Assembly: GCF_018555385.1 (NCBI RefSeq)
Contig: NZ_JAFEJS010000001.1
Coordinates: forward strand, 530,952 to 594,951
Length of the DNA stretch: 64,000 nucleotides
Direction: 5' to 3'
Origin: Bifidobacterium santillanense
GTDB lineage: Bacteria; Actinomycetota; Actinomycetes; Actinomycetales; Bifidobacteriaceae
Shown here piece after piece: positions 45,879-53,937 of this stretch. Every line of letters begins with the position of its first letter. Positions within the stretch are counted from its first letter, which is position 1. The notes beneath the pieces were generated by a model, which was not told where the DNA came from, ran no database searches, and saw nothing but the letters and a program-made list of their open reading frames with translations. The position numbers and the translations under genes were made by a program.

Positions 45879-47021
45879 TCAGTTCCTCTCCCCATACTGG
45901 CGGTCGGATGTGATTGCTGTTTCGAAGCGTTCTGCGTATCTGCGCGGTATCGGTCTGACGAGCTCCACCGCGCGCAGACGCACGGACGCGGATCTCGGGT
46001 TCGACGCGATCTCGGCCTCGTCGGCCTTGAGGGCGCCGCGCGTGAGCTCGCGGAAGAAGGGCCGCGCCTCGGGCGGGACCACCGGCATGTTCGGCGGCAC
46101 GTCGGCCACGAGCCCCTGGGCCATGAACGCCTTGACGGTCTTGTCCTCGAGCGAGTGGTAGGACTCGACGACGATGCGCCCGTGGCCGCGCAGCCTCAGG
46201 GCGATCTGCGGCAGGGTGCGGGCGAGCTTGTCCAGTTCGCCGTTCACCTCGATGCGCAGCGCCTGGAAGACGCGCTTGGCGGGGTTGCCGGCCGGGCGGT
46301 GGGCCTTGGGCACGACCTCGTCGACCAGCGCGTTGAGCTCGGCGGAGGAGCGCAGGGGGCGGGTCGCCCGGCGCGCGACGATCTCGCGCGCGATCTGGCG
46401 GGAGAACTTCTCCTCGCCGTACGTCCTGAAGATGCGCACGAGCGCGCGCTCGTCGTACTCGGCGAGCACCCGTTCGGCCGTGAGCGGCTGGCTGACGTCC
46501 ATGCGCATGTCCAGCGGCGCGTCGTGGGAGTAGGAGAAACCGCGGTCGGTCTCGTCGATCTGCAGGCTGGACAGGCCCAGATCCATGAAGGCGGCGTCGA
46601 TGCGGCCGATGCCGTGCTCGTCGAGCGCCTCGGAGAACTCGTCGAAGGCGGCGTGCACGGGGATGAACCGGTCGGCGAGCCCCTCGCGCCCCATGCGCTC
46701 GGTGGCCAGCGCCAGCGCCTCGGCGTCGCGGTCGATGCCGACCAGGCGCGCCTCGGGCACCGCCTTGAGGAAGGCGGTGGAGTGCCCGGCCAGGCCCAGC
46801 GTGCAGTCGACGATCGTCGGCGCGTGATCCGCGTGCGCACGGCCCGCGATGCCGCCGGTGACGAGGCGCACGCAGTCCTCCAGCAGCACGGGCTGGTGGA
46901 TGGCGGCGAGGTCGCGTCCGTCGGTCTCGGTCATGTCGTCCTTCTCGTTTCGTTCGGTCGTTGCGGTTGTCGTTGCTGTCGTCTTGGTCATGTCGGTCGT
47001 GTCGTCGTGCTCGCGCGCCAT
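45879..47021 (-). CDS. rsmH: 16S rRNA (cytosine(1402)-N(4))-methyltransferase
   Basis: A 380-residue SAM-dependent methyltransferase acting on C1402 of 16S rRNA. It has HQPVLLEDCVRLV near residue 40, the SAM loop VDCTLGLAGHSTAFL, GIDRDAEALALA, DLGLSSLQIDETDRGFSYSHDAPLDMRM and VVESYHSLEDKTVKAFM, all characteristic of RsmH/MraW. The ATG at 47021 overlaps the mraZ stop (TGATG) and has GGAGG upstream. The first 38 residues are an unusual Thr-rich stretch; internal ATGs at about residues 11 and 30 could be alternative starts. Confidence 0.95.
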   Translation of the reverse strand: MAREHDDTTDMTKTTATTTATTERNEKDDMTETDGRDLAAIHQPVLLEDCVRLVTGGIAGRAHADHAPTIVDCTLGLAGHSTAFLKAVPEARLVGIDRDAEALALATERMGREGLADRFIPVHAAFDEFSEALDEHGIGRIDAAFMDLGLSSLQIDETDRGFSYSHDAPLDMRMDVSQPLTAERVLAEYDERALVRIFRTYGEEKFSRQIAREIVARRATRPLRSSAELNALVDEVVPKAHRPAGNPAKRVFQALRIEVNGELDKLARTLPQIALRLRGHGRIVVESYHSLEDKTVKAFMAQGLVADVPPNMPVVPPEARPFFRELTRGALKADEAEIASNPRSASVRLRAVELVRPIPRRYAERFETAITSDRQYGERN

Positions 47022-47572
47022 CAGAACTCCACCTCCGGCAGCACGTCGTCGGCGATGTTCGCGTAGTCCTGCTCCTTCTCGGCCAGGTACGCCTCCCAGG
47101 TGGCGCGATCCCAGATCTCGGCGCGAGTGCCCACGCCGATCACCACGATGTCGTCGCCCAGATGGGCGTAGTCGCGCAGCATCTGCGGCACCAGCACGCG
47201 CCCCTGCCTGTCCGGGCTCTGGTCGACGGCGCCGGAGAGGAACACGCGCAGGTACTCGCGCGCCGCCTTGTTGCCCACGGAGACGCGCTGGATCTGCATC
47301 GCGATGCGGCGGAACTCGGCCACCGGCAGCAGATACACGCAGCGCTCCTGGCCACGGGCCATGACCAGCCCCTGCCCGAGCTGGCCGCGCATCTTGGCGG
47401 GCAGGGCCATGCGGCCCTTGGCGTCGATCTTCGGCGTGTACGTGCCGAGCATCAGCGGAGGCAGCCCGAGGTCGGCCATCACCCCCGCGACGCCTCCCAT
47501 GGGCTGGGCGCCCGTCCCGGCGGCGTCACGGGTGGGGTCGGTTCCCATGCCGTTCGTGCTCTCGCCGGTCAC
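47021..47572 (-). CDS. mraZ: Transcriptional regulator MraZ
   Basis: A 183-residue member of the MraZ/AbrB-fold family, first gene of the dcw operon and known in other bacteria to bind its own promoter. Two MraZ repeats are visible: GTYTPKIDAKGRMALPAKMR and DQSPDRQGRVLVPQMLRDYA. I chose the GTG at 47572, seven bases after AAGGAGGTG; this gives an N-terminal extension of about 40 residues, rich in Gly, Ala and Thr, before the first repeat. Four TGGGG repeats 50 bp upstream match the type of site MraZ recognises, pointing to autoregulation of the division cluster. Confidence 0.92.
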   Translation of the reverse strand: MTGESTNGMGTDPTRDAAGTGAQPMGGVAGVMADLGLPPLMLGTYTPKIDAKGRMALPAKMRGQLGQGLVMARGQERCVYLLPVAEFRRIAMQIQRVSVGNKAAREYLRVFLSGAVDQSPDRQGRVLVPQMLRDYAHLGDDIVVIGVGTRAEIWDRATWEAYLAEKEQDYANIADDVLPEVEF

Positions 47573-47622
47573 TCGCCCCACCTCCTTCGATCGCCTGCAG
47601 GCACACCGCCGCCACACTGTTT

Positions 47623-47657
47623 CCCCACTTTACCCCACATGTCCCCATTTTTCCCCA
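47623..47657 (-). promoter_or_regulatory. MraZ operator: four TGGGG boxes at 10-bp period
   Basis: On the minus strand TGGGG occurs four times (47657-47653, 47647-47643, 47637-47633, 47627-47623), each pair separated by exactly five bases (AAAAA, ACATG, TAAAG). Repeats of TGGG with a 10-bp period are the described MraZ target. They lie 51-85 bp upstream of the mraZ start. Confidence 0.8.
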
Positions 47658-47821
47658 CCCGATCACACTTTCCGCGCTTTTGCGCCGCCCCGCGCGCCCC
47701 GCCGGCGAATTCAGCCGAAGTTCATCTTCGCGCCCGAACCCGTCGCCCGCCTCGTTCGGGGGAAGGAGTAGATTGGGATACCTTGAATTTTTCCGTCAGA
47801 CCAAAGGAAAACGGTACAAGC

Positions 47822-50101
47822 ATGTCGAGTTACGCCTCGCAACTTGAGGAGGAACAGCGCGCGGTGAGCCGCGCATACGACCGTCTGGACGCGTTGCGCG
47901 CCGAGGCCAGGGAACGTCTTGACACGGTGCGCGCCGCCGGATCGCACGGCTCGCCCACCCAGCGCACCGAACGCGACTCCTTCGCCACGATGTACGAGGA
48001 CCGCCTCGCCCAGCTGCGCGCGGTCGAGGACCGGCTGGTGTTCGGCCGTCTCGATGACGTCGCCGGCAAGCGCCGCTACATCGGGCGCATCGGACTGACG
48101 AACAGTGAGCACCGCCCCATCCTGACCGACTGGAGGGCCGAGGCGGCCCGTCCCTTCTACGAGGCCACTCCCTCGCACCACGGCGACATCGTCATGCGCC
48201 GCCACATCACGCTGAGCTTCCGCGACGTGGTGGCGGTCGAGGACGAGGTGCTCGACGTGCACTCCGATCAGGTCGGCGAGGCGTCCCGCTCCGGCACGCT
48301 CACCGGCGAGGGCGCGCTGCTGGCGTCCCTGAGCTCGAGGCGCACCGGCAAGATGACCGACATCGTGGCCACGATCCAGGCCGAGCAGGACCACATCATC
48401 CGCTCCGAGATGGGCCGCGCCGTGGTCGTGCAGGGAGGCCCCGGCACCGGCAAGACGGCCGTGGCGCTGCACCGCGCCGCCTACCTGCTGTACACGCACC
48501 GCCGCACGCTGGAGCGCGCGGGCGTCCTCGTGGTGGGCCCCAGCTCCGCGTTCCTGCACTACATCGACCAGGTGCTCCCCTCCCTGGGCGAGACCGGCGT
48601 GGTCTCCCGCACCATCGCCGACCTCATCCCCGGCGTGAGCGCCGCGGCCGTGGACTCCCCGCGCGCCGCCCAGCTCAAGGGCGACCACCGCATGGCCACG
48701 GCGATTCGCAACGCGGTGACGGCCCGCCAGCGCGTGCCGCGCGACCTGCCGACGGTGCAGATCAGCGGCATCCCGGTGCCGATGCTGGCCGTCGACGTCG
48801 AGCAGGCGCTGGCCGACGCCCGCCGCACCCGCCAGCCGCACAACAAGGCGCGCGAGACGTTCGTCAAGTCGATGATCTCGGCGATGCGCGTCCGCTACGA
48901 GGAGCAGCTCGACTACACGCCCGACCAGGACGAGATCAACCGCGCCGTCTCGCTGCTGCGCATGAACGACAAGGTTCGCGTGGCGCTCAACCTCGCCTGG
49001 CTGCCGATGACCGGCCCCTGGCTGCTCGACGACATGCTCTCCAAGCCGGCCAAGCTGCGCCGCTACGCGCCATGGCTGAGCGACGAGGACGTGGCCGAGC
49101 TGACGCGCCCGAAGGGCTCGCCGCTGACCCGCTCCGACGTGCCGCTGCTGGACGAGGCGCTGGAGCTGCTGGGCGACGACCCGAAGGTCGCCTCGAAGCG
49201 CCGCCGCGAGGAGGCCCAGCAGGCCGAGGCGCTGCGGTTCGCGCAGGACACGCTGGCGCAGAACGGCATCGGCAACGGTCTGGTCACCTCGCAGATGCTC
49301 GTCGACCGGATCAACGGCGACGACGTGGAGATGACCGCGCAGCGCGCCGGACGCGACCGCGAGTGGGTGTACGGCCACATCGTCGTCGACGAGGCGCAGG
49401 AGCTCACCGCGATGGACTGGCGCATGCTGATGCGCCGCTGCCCGTCGCGCTCGTTCACCATCGTGGGCGATGTGGCGCAGACCAGCGCGCTCGGCGGCAC
49501 CCGCTCCTGGCCCAAGACGATGAACCGTCTGTTCGGCCGCGGCAACTGGGATCTCAACGAGCTGACCATCGACTACCGCAACCCGCAGGAGGTCTCCGAC
49601 CTGGCGGGCCGGTTCGCCGAGGGGCAGGGCCTGTACATCTCCACCGTGCACGCGGTGCGCCGGATCCCCGACGCGGTCTCGCGCACGACGGTCGCCGGAC
49701 GCGACGAGCTGGTCCCGGCGGCCTGCGACGACGCGGCCGAGCTGGCCGCCCGCTTCGTCGCCAAGGACGGTTCCGGCCGCGTGGCGGTGATCGCGCCGGA
49801 GAGCCTCGTCGACGAGCTGCGCGCGGCGATGGCCGAGGCGCTGCGCGCGAAGCTGGGCGGGGACGAGGCCTCCCGCCTCGCCGGTCAGGACCCGTGGGAC
49901 AGCCAGGTGACGGTGAGCGGCACCGAGGAGGTCAAGGGCCTCGAATACGACGCCGTCGTGCTGGTCGAACCCGGCCTGATCGATCAGGAGGCGCCGAGCC
50001 GGCTCGTGGCGGCGGCCGACCTGTACGTGGCGATGACCCGTCCGACGCAGCGTCTGGCCATCGTTCGGACGGCCATGGACGAAAAGGACCTGGAACTCTA
50101 A
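47822..50101 (+). CDS. Superfamily I helicase-like ATPase, HelD/HelR type
   Basis: A 759-residue UvrD-like ATPase that most resembles HelD, a factor that removes RNA polymerase stalled on DNA. The N-terminal coiled coil (YASQLEEEQRAVSRAYDRL) and the segment YIGRIGLTNSEHRPILTDWRAEAARPFYEAT are typical of HelD rather than UvrD or PcrA. Walker A VVQGGPGTGKTAVALHRAAYLL is near residue 200, Walker B HIVVDEAQELTAMDW near 520, and motif VI-like YVAMTRPTQRL at the C-terminus. The start ATG at 47822 follows AAAGGAAAACGG; sequence upstream is non-coding. It is divergent from mraZ and precedes serA by 10 bp. Confidence 0.87.
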   Translation: MSSYASQLEEEQRAVSRAYDRLDALRAEARERLDTVRAAGSHGSPTQRTERDSFATMYEDRLAQLRAVEDRLVFGRLDDVAGKRRYIGRIGLTNSEHRPILTDWRAEAARPFYEATPSHHGDIVMRRHITLSFRDVVAVEDEVLDVHSDQVGEASRSGTLTGEGALLASLSSRRTGKMTDIVATIQAEQDHIIRSEMGRAVVVQGGPGTGKTAVALHRAAYLLYTHRRTLERAGVLVVGPSSAFLHYIDQVLPSLGETGVVSRTIADLIPGVSAAAVDSPRAAQLKGDHRMATAIRNAVTARQRVPRDLPTVQISGIPVPMLAVDVEQALADARRTRQPHNKARETFVKSMISAMRVRYEEQLDYTPDQDEINRAVSLLRMNDKVRVALNLAWLPMTGPWLLDDMLSKPAKLRRYAPWLSDEDVAELTRPKGSPLTRSDVPLLDEALELLGDDPKVASKRRREEAQQAEALRFAQDTLAQNGIGNGLVTSQMLVDRINGDDVEMTAQRAGRDREWVYGHIVVDEAQELTAMDWRMLMRRCPSRSFTIVGDVAQTSALGGTRSWPKTMNRLFGRGNWDLNELTIDYRNPQEVSDLAGRFAEGQGLYISTVHAVRRIPDAVSRTTVAGRDELVPAACDDAAELAARFVAKDGSGRVAVIAPESLVDELRAAMAEALRAKLGGDEASRLAGQDPWDSQVTVSGTEEVKGLEYDAVVLVEPGLIDQEAPSRLVAAADLYVAMTRPTQRLAIVRTAMDEKDLEL

Positions 50102-50111
50102 GGTGGGAAGC

Positions 50112-51311
50112 ATGCCTAAAGCACTGTTACTGGAAAACATTCACCCCGACGCGGCCAAGTCGCTGCGCGACCACGGCTTCGAGGTCGTCACGGCCAAGGG
50201 CGCGCTGGGCGAGGACGAGCTGATCGACGCCCTCGAGGGCGTCGACATCGTGGGCGTGAGGTCGAAGACGAGCGTGACCAGACGCGTCCTCGAGGCCCGT
50301 CCGACCCTGTCCGCGGTGGGCTGCTTCTGCATCGGCACCAACCAGGTGGACCTCGACTTCGCCGGCAGGAACGGCATCGCCGTGTTCAACGCCCCGTACT
50401 CCAACACCCGCTCCGTGGTCGAGCTGGTGATCTGCGACATCATCTGCCTGATGCGCCGCATCCCCGCGCACACGCATCATCTCAAGCACGGCATGTGGGA
50501 CAAGTCCGCCACCGGCTCGCACGAGGTGCGCGGCAAGACCCTCGGCATCATCGGCTACGGCAACATCGGCTCCCAGCTGAGCGTGCTGGCCGAGGCGCTC
50601 GGCATGCGCGTCGTGTTCTACGACCTCGAGGAGAAGCTGGCGATGGGCAACGCCCGCCGCTGCGCCACGCTCAACGAGCTGCTGGAGCAGTCCGACGCGG
50701 TGACGCTGCACGTGGACGGCCGCAAGTCGAACACCGGCTTCTTCGGCGAGGACCAGTTCTCGCACATGAAGCAGGACGCGATCTTCATCAACGCCTCGCG
50801 CGGCTTCGTGGCCGATCTGGGCGCGCTCAAGCAGCACCTCGACTCCGGGCACCTGTCCGGCGCGGCCGTGGACGTGTTCCCCGTCGAGCCGAAGAAGAAC
50901 GGCGACCCGTTCGAGACGGCGCTGGCGGACGAGGACAACATGATCCTCACCCCGCACATCGGCGGCTCGACGCTCGAGGCGCAGAAGTCGATCGGCCACT
51001 TCGTCTCGCAGCGGCTCGAGGACTACTGGGAGAAGGGCTCGACGTCCCTGTCCGTGAACCTGCCGCAGATCAACCTCGGCGCCAACCGCGGCGTGACGCG
51101 CATCGCCCACCTGCACGCGAACCTGCCGGGCGTGCTGGCCCGCGTCAACCACGTGCTCGGCGAGGAGAACATCAACATCGCCGCCCAGTCCCTCGGCACC
51201 GAGGGCGAGCTCGGCTACGTGGTCACCGACGTCTCGCAGAAGCCGTCGCACGCGACGCTCGAGGTGCTGCGTTCGATCGAGGGCACGATCCGCATGCGCG
51301 TGATCTCCTGA
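50112..51311 (+). CDS. serA: D-3-phosphoglycerate dehydrogenase
   Basis: A 399-residue NAD-dependent dehydrogenase catalysing the first step of serine synthesis. NAD-binding motif LGIIGYGNIGSQLSVLAEALGM near residue 147, catalytic Arg in INASRGFVAD, Glu in VDVFPVEP and His in ILTPHIGGSTLEAQ, then a C-terminal ACT domain (IAHLHANLPGVLARVNHVL) that normally binds serine for feedback control. The length matches the short E. coli-like type. The ATG at 50112 has AAGGTGG upstream; a GTG at 50103 is possible but overlaps this site. Co-transcription with the HelD-like gene is likely. Confidence 0.94.
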   Translation: MPKALLLENIHPDAAKSLRDHGFEVVTAKGALGEDELIDALEGVDIVGVRSKTSVTRRVLEARPTLSAVGCFCIGTNQVDLDFAGRNGIAVFNAPYSNTRSVVELVICDIICLMRRIPAHTHHLKHGMWDKSATGSHEVRGKTLGIIGYGNIGSQLSVLAEALGMRVVFYDLEEKLAMGNARRCATLNELLEQSDAVTLHVDGRKSNTGFFGEDQFSHMKQDAIFINASRGFVADLGALKQHLDSGHLSGAAVDVFPVEPKKNGDPFETALADEDNMILTPHIGGSTLEAQKSIGHFVSQRLEDYWEKGSTSLSVNLPQINLGANRGVTRIAHLHANLPGVLARVNHVLGEENINIAAQSLGTEGELGYVVTDVSQKPSHATLEVLRSIEGTIRMRVIS

Positions 51312-51351
51312 CGGACCGGTCCAGCGGACGGATGATCCGCCACGGACGCAG

Positions 51352-51398
51352 GAGGGCGGTCCGCCATCTCCCCATCACGGGGATGGCGGACCGCCCTC
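51352..51398. terminator. Bidirectional terminator between serA and nrdR
   Basis: GAGGGCGGTCCGCCA (from 51352) pairs with TGGCGGACCGCCCTC (to 51398) with an inner TCCCC/GGGGA stem and a 5-nt loop, a stem of about 20 bp with one small bulge between convergent genes. Confidence 0.75.
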
Positions 51399-51453
51399 GT
51401 CGTATCGTCGTTCATGGTCCGCGGGGCGGAGGCGAGGTGGCCTCCCCCGCATG

Positions 51454-51897
51454 CTACTCGCGCTTGAGCTCGTCGATCGCAGCCTGGAAGTCGTCGAGGT
51501 TCTCGAAGTTCCGGTACACGCTGGCGAACCGCAGGTAGGCGACCTCGTCGAGCTCGCGCAGGGGCTTGAGGATCGCCTTGCCCACCTCGTCGGAGGTGAC
51601 CTGGGCCTGGCCCGTGGATCGCAGATCCTCCTCGACGCGCTGGCCGAGCATCTTCAGGTCGTTCTCCTTCACCGGGCGGCCCTGACAGGCCTTGCGTACG
51701 CCGGAGATGACCTTGTCTCGGTTGAACGGCTCGAGACTTCCGGACCGCTTCTCCACCAGCAGCGTGGTGGTCTCCAACGTGGTGAAGCGCTTGTGGCAGT
51801 GCAGGCACATGCGACGGCGCCGGATGGAGTAGCCGTCCTCGCTGACACGGGTCTCCACGACCTTGGTTTCGGCATGATGACAGTAAGGGCAATGCAT
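51454..51897 (-). CDS. nrdR: Ribonucleotide reductase transcriptional repressor NrdR
   Basis: A 147-residue ATP/dATP-sensing repressor of ribonucleotide reductase genes. It has the N-terminal zinc ribbon CPYCHHAETKV...MCLHCHKRFTTLE (cysteines near residues 3, 6, 31 and 34) and an ATP-cone domain (VEKRSGSLEPFNRDKVISGVRKACQGRPV). I chose the ATG at 51897, which gives the canonical N-terminus and length; a frame open to 51975 would overlap the LexA boxes. It is divergent from lexA, with two LexA boxes in the shared 137-bp region, so SOS control of nrdR is possible. Confidence 0.95.
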   Translation of the reverse strand: MHCPYCHHAETKVVETRVSEDGYSIRRRRMCLHCHKRFTTLETTTLLVEKRSGSLEPFNRDKVISGVRKACQGRPVKENDLKMLGQRVEEDLRSTGQAQVTSDEVGKAILKPLRELDEVAYLRFASVYRNFENLDDFQAAIDELKRE

Positions 51898-51967
51898 GGA
51901 CCCCACCATACCGTGACCCGCGAAGATCGCCGAACGGCGGTGCGCGCGCCGATCCGACCCGCCGGCG

Positions 51968-51999
51968 TCGAACACGCGTTCTTTCGAACAAATGTTTGA
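51968..51999. promoter_or_regulatory. Two abutting LexA (SOS) boxes between nrdR and lexA
   Basis: TCGAACACGCGTTCTT (51968-51983) and TCGAACAAATGTTTGA (51984-51999) each fit the Gram-positive CGAAC-N4-GTTCG SOS box with one mismatch in the outer half, and lie end to end with 16-bp spacing. A TATGCT -10 element for lexA follows directly (52000-52005), so bound LexA would block its own promoter. Confidence 0.82.
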
Positions 52000-52034
52000 T
52001 ATGCTGGTCTGATCAAGAAAGGAGCCCGACTCCC

Positions 52035-52820
52035 ATGAGCACCATCCCGTTCAGCCCGCGTGGCGCGCGCACGGCCGCCAAGCCGCTCACGGACCGCCAG
52101 CGCCGCATCCTCGAGGCCATCACGTCGTATCAGAGCGAGCGCGGTTTCGCGCCGTCCTTCCGCGACATCGGCGAGGCGGCGGGGCTCAAGAGCCCCTCGT
52201 CGGTCAAGCACCAGTTGCAGGTGCTGGCGGACAGGGGCTACATCCGCCTCAACGCGAACAAGGGCCGTGCGATCGAGATCCTGCGTCCGGCGGACGGCGC
52301 GGACGGCGGATCGCCCCGCATCCACGCGCCGGTCTCCCCCGCACGCACCGTCGAACCCGTCGAGGACGGCGGCGCCGCCGCACCGGACGGCACGGCCGTC
52401 ATCTACCGTTTCCCCGCGCCCGAGGAGCCTCAGTCGGTGCTGGAGTCGCGCGACGTGCCGCTGGTGGGACGCATCGCCGCCGGCGCGCCGATCACCGCCG
52501 AACAGCACGTCGACGACGTGATGCGTCTGCCCGAGCGGCTTACGGGGTCGGGCGGCAGGCTGTTCATGCTGGAGGTGCACGGCGATTCGATGATCGACGC
52601 CGCCATCTGCGACGGCGACTTCGTGGTGGTGCGCGAACAGCCGGACGCCGTCAACGGCGACATCGTCGCGGCCCTGCTCGACGGCGAGGCCACGGTGAAG
52701 ACCTACCGCAGGGAGCGGGACCGTCTGTGGCTGATCCCGCACAACCCGTCGTACGCGCCGATCGACGGCACGCACGCCACGATCATGGGCAAGGTCGTGA
52801 CCGTGCTGCGCAAGCTGTGA
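52035..52820 (+). CDS. lexA: SOS repressor LexA
   Basis: A 261-residue repressor of the DNA-damage response. The N-terminal winged helix-turn-helix reads LTDRQRRILEAITSYQSERGFAPSFRDIGEAAGLKSPSSVKHQL (about 17-62). After a Gly/Ala/Pro-rich linker longer than in E. coli comes the autocleavage site Ala-Gly in VGRIAAGAPI, the catalytic Ser in EVHGDSMIDAAI and the Lys in ATVKTYRRE. The ATG at 52035 is ten bases from GGAG; a longer frame would run through the LexA boxes. It is followed by a strong terminator and is monocistronic. Confidence 0.96.
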   Translation: MSTIPFSPRGARTAAKPLTDRQRRILEAITSYQSERGFAPSFRDIGEAAGLKSPSSVKHQLQVLADRGYIRLNANKGRAIEILRPADGADGGSPRIHAPVSPARTVEPVEDGGAAAPDGTAVIYRFPAPEEPQSVLESRDVPLVGRIAAGAPITAEQHVDDVMRLPERLTGSGGRLFMLEVHGDSMIDAAICDGDFVVVREQPDAVNGDIVAALLDGEATVKTYRRERDRLWLIPHNPSYAPIDGTHATIMGKVVTVLRKL

Positions 52821-52841
52821 TACACTGGGCCTCCCAGTGAT

Positions 52842-52872
52842 GCGAAAACCCCGGTTCGTCCGGGGTTTTCGC
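52842..52872 (+). terminator. Terminator after lexA
   Basis: A perfect 13-bp stem GCGAAAACCCCGG / CCGGGGTTTTCGC with a 5-nt TTCGT loop, 21 bp after the lexA stop. Confidence 0.85.
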
Positions 52873-52964
52873 GTTTCCGGGGCGAAACGCTAATGGTACT
52901 GAGAAGCGGTCTCATCACCGGGTCGGGTCGACCGGCCGGCCGGATCGCATGGAGGCATGAGGAC

Positions 52965-53915
52965 ATGGCACACACGCACGCGCCGACGCCGATGCAGGCG
53001 AGCGGATCCAGGGCGCATCAGCACAGACTGACGGCCACGCTGGCGGTCACGGGAACGGTGTTCGTCGTCGAGGTGGTCGCGGCCTTCGTCACCGGTTCGC
53101 TGGCGCTGCTGGTGGACGCCGGCCATATGCTCACCGACATGTCGGTGCTGATCGCCTCGACCGTGACGGCGATCCTGATGCGCCGCAAGCCGAACAGCCA
53201 CCGTACATGGGGCTGGGCGCGTCTCGAGGTGCTGACGGCGGCGGCCGGCGCGATCGTGCTGTTGATCGTCGGCGTCTACGCGCTGGTGGAGGCCGGCATG
53301 CGTCTGTTCGGCGGCGCGGCCGACGGCATCGAGGACGTGAACCTGCTGCTGTTCGTCGGCGTCCTCGGCCTCGCGGCGAACGTGGCGTCGATCCTCATCC
53401 TCGCCTCGCAGCGCGGCGACAACATGAACATGCGCGCCGCGTTCCTCGAGGTGATGAACGACGCGCTGGGCTCGGTGGCGGTGGTCCTCTCCGCCCTCGT
53501 GATGATGTCGACCGGCTGGCACGGCTTCGACGCGGTGGCCGGCGGCGTGATCGCCCTGATGATGATCCCGCGCGCGGTGAAGCTGCTGCACAACGCGGTG
53601 CGGGTCCTGCTCGAGGAGACACCGGAGGGGCTGGATCTCGACAAGGTGCGCGAGCACCTGGAGCAGGTCCCGCACGTGGTGGCGGTGCACGACCTGCATG
53701 CGAGCACGGTGTCCACCGGCATGCCGATCCTCATGGCGCATGTGGTGGTCGAGCGGGGGCTGACGATGGAGCAGGCGGCGGACATCCTCGAGCAGCTGCA
53801 GGACTGCCTGCGCGAGCACTTCCCCGTCTCGGTCCCCCACACCACCTTCCAGCTCGAACCCGAGGGCTACCGCTCCCCCTCCGACGCCGAGATGCACGCC
53901 GGCGACGGCAAGTGA
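52965..53915 (+). CDS. Cation diffusion facilitator (CzcD/ZitB-like metal exporter)
   Basis: A 316-residue CDF transporter with six predicted helices and a C-terminal cytoplasmic domain, exporting Zn(II) or related divalent cations by proton exchange. The first metal site is in SLALLVDAGHMLTDM (His and Asp) on helix 2. On helix 5 the usual HxxxD is ExxxD (FLEVMNDALGS), so the first His is a Glu; this may alter metal choice. The N-terminus contains a few His residues (MAHTHA) but no long His loop. I chose the ATG at 52965, preceded by ATGAGGAC; the upstream frame is not supported. It is followed by the decayed kinase on the opposite strand. Confidence 0.9.
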   Translation: MAHTHAPTPMQASGSRAHQHRLTATLAVTGTVFVVEVVAAFVTGSLALLVDAGHMLTDMSVLIASTVTAILMRRKPNSHRTWGWARLEVLTAAAGAIVLLIVGVYALVEAGMRLFGGAADGIEDVNLLLFVGVLGLAANVASILILASQRGDNMNMRAAFLEVMNDALGSVAVVLSALVMMSTGWHGFDAVAGGVIALMMIPRAVKLLHNAVRVLLEETPEGLDLDKVREHLEQVPHVVAVHDLHASTVSTGMPILMAHVVVERGLTMEQAADILEQLQDCLREHFPVSVPHTTFQLEPEGYRSPSDAEMHAGDGK

Positions 53916-53937
53916 GCCGAGGCGCGCGAATCCGCGC

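Noticed and set aside
46961..47821. Upstream extension of the HelD-like gene across mraZ
   Set aside because: The frame is open, but it overlaps mraZ and its operator on the other strand and does not resemble HelD; the ATG at 47822 gives the correct N-terminus.
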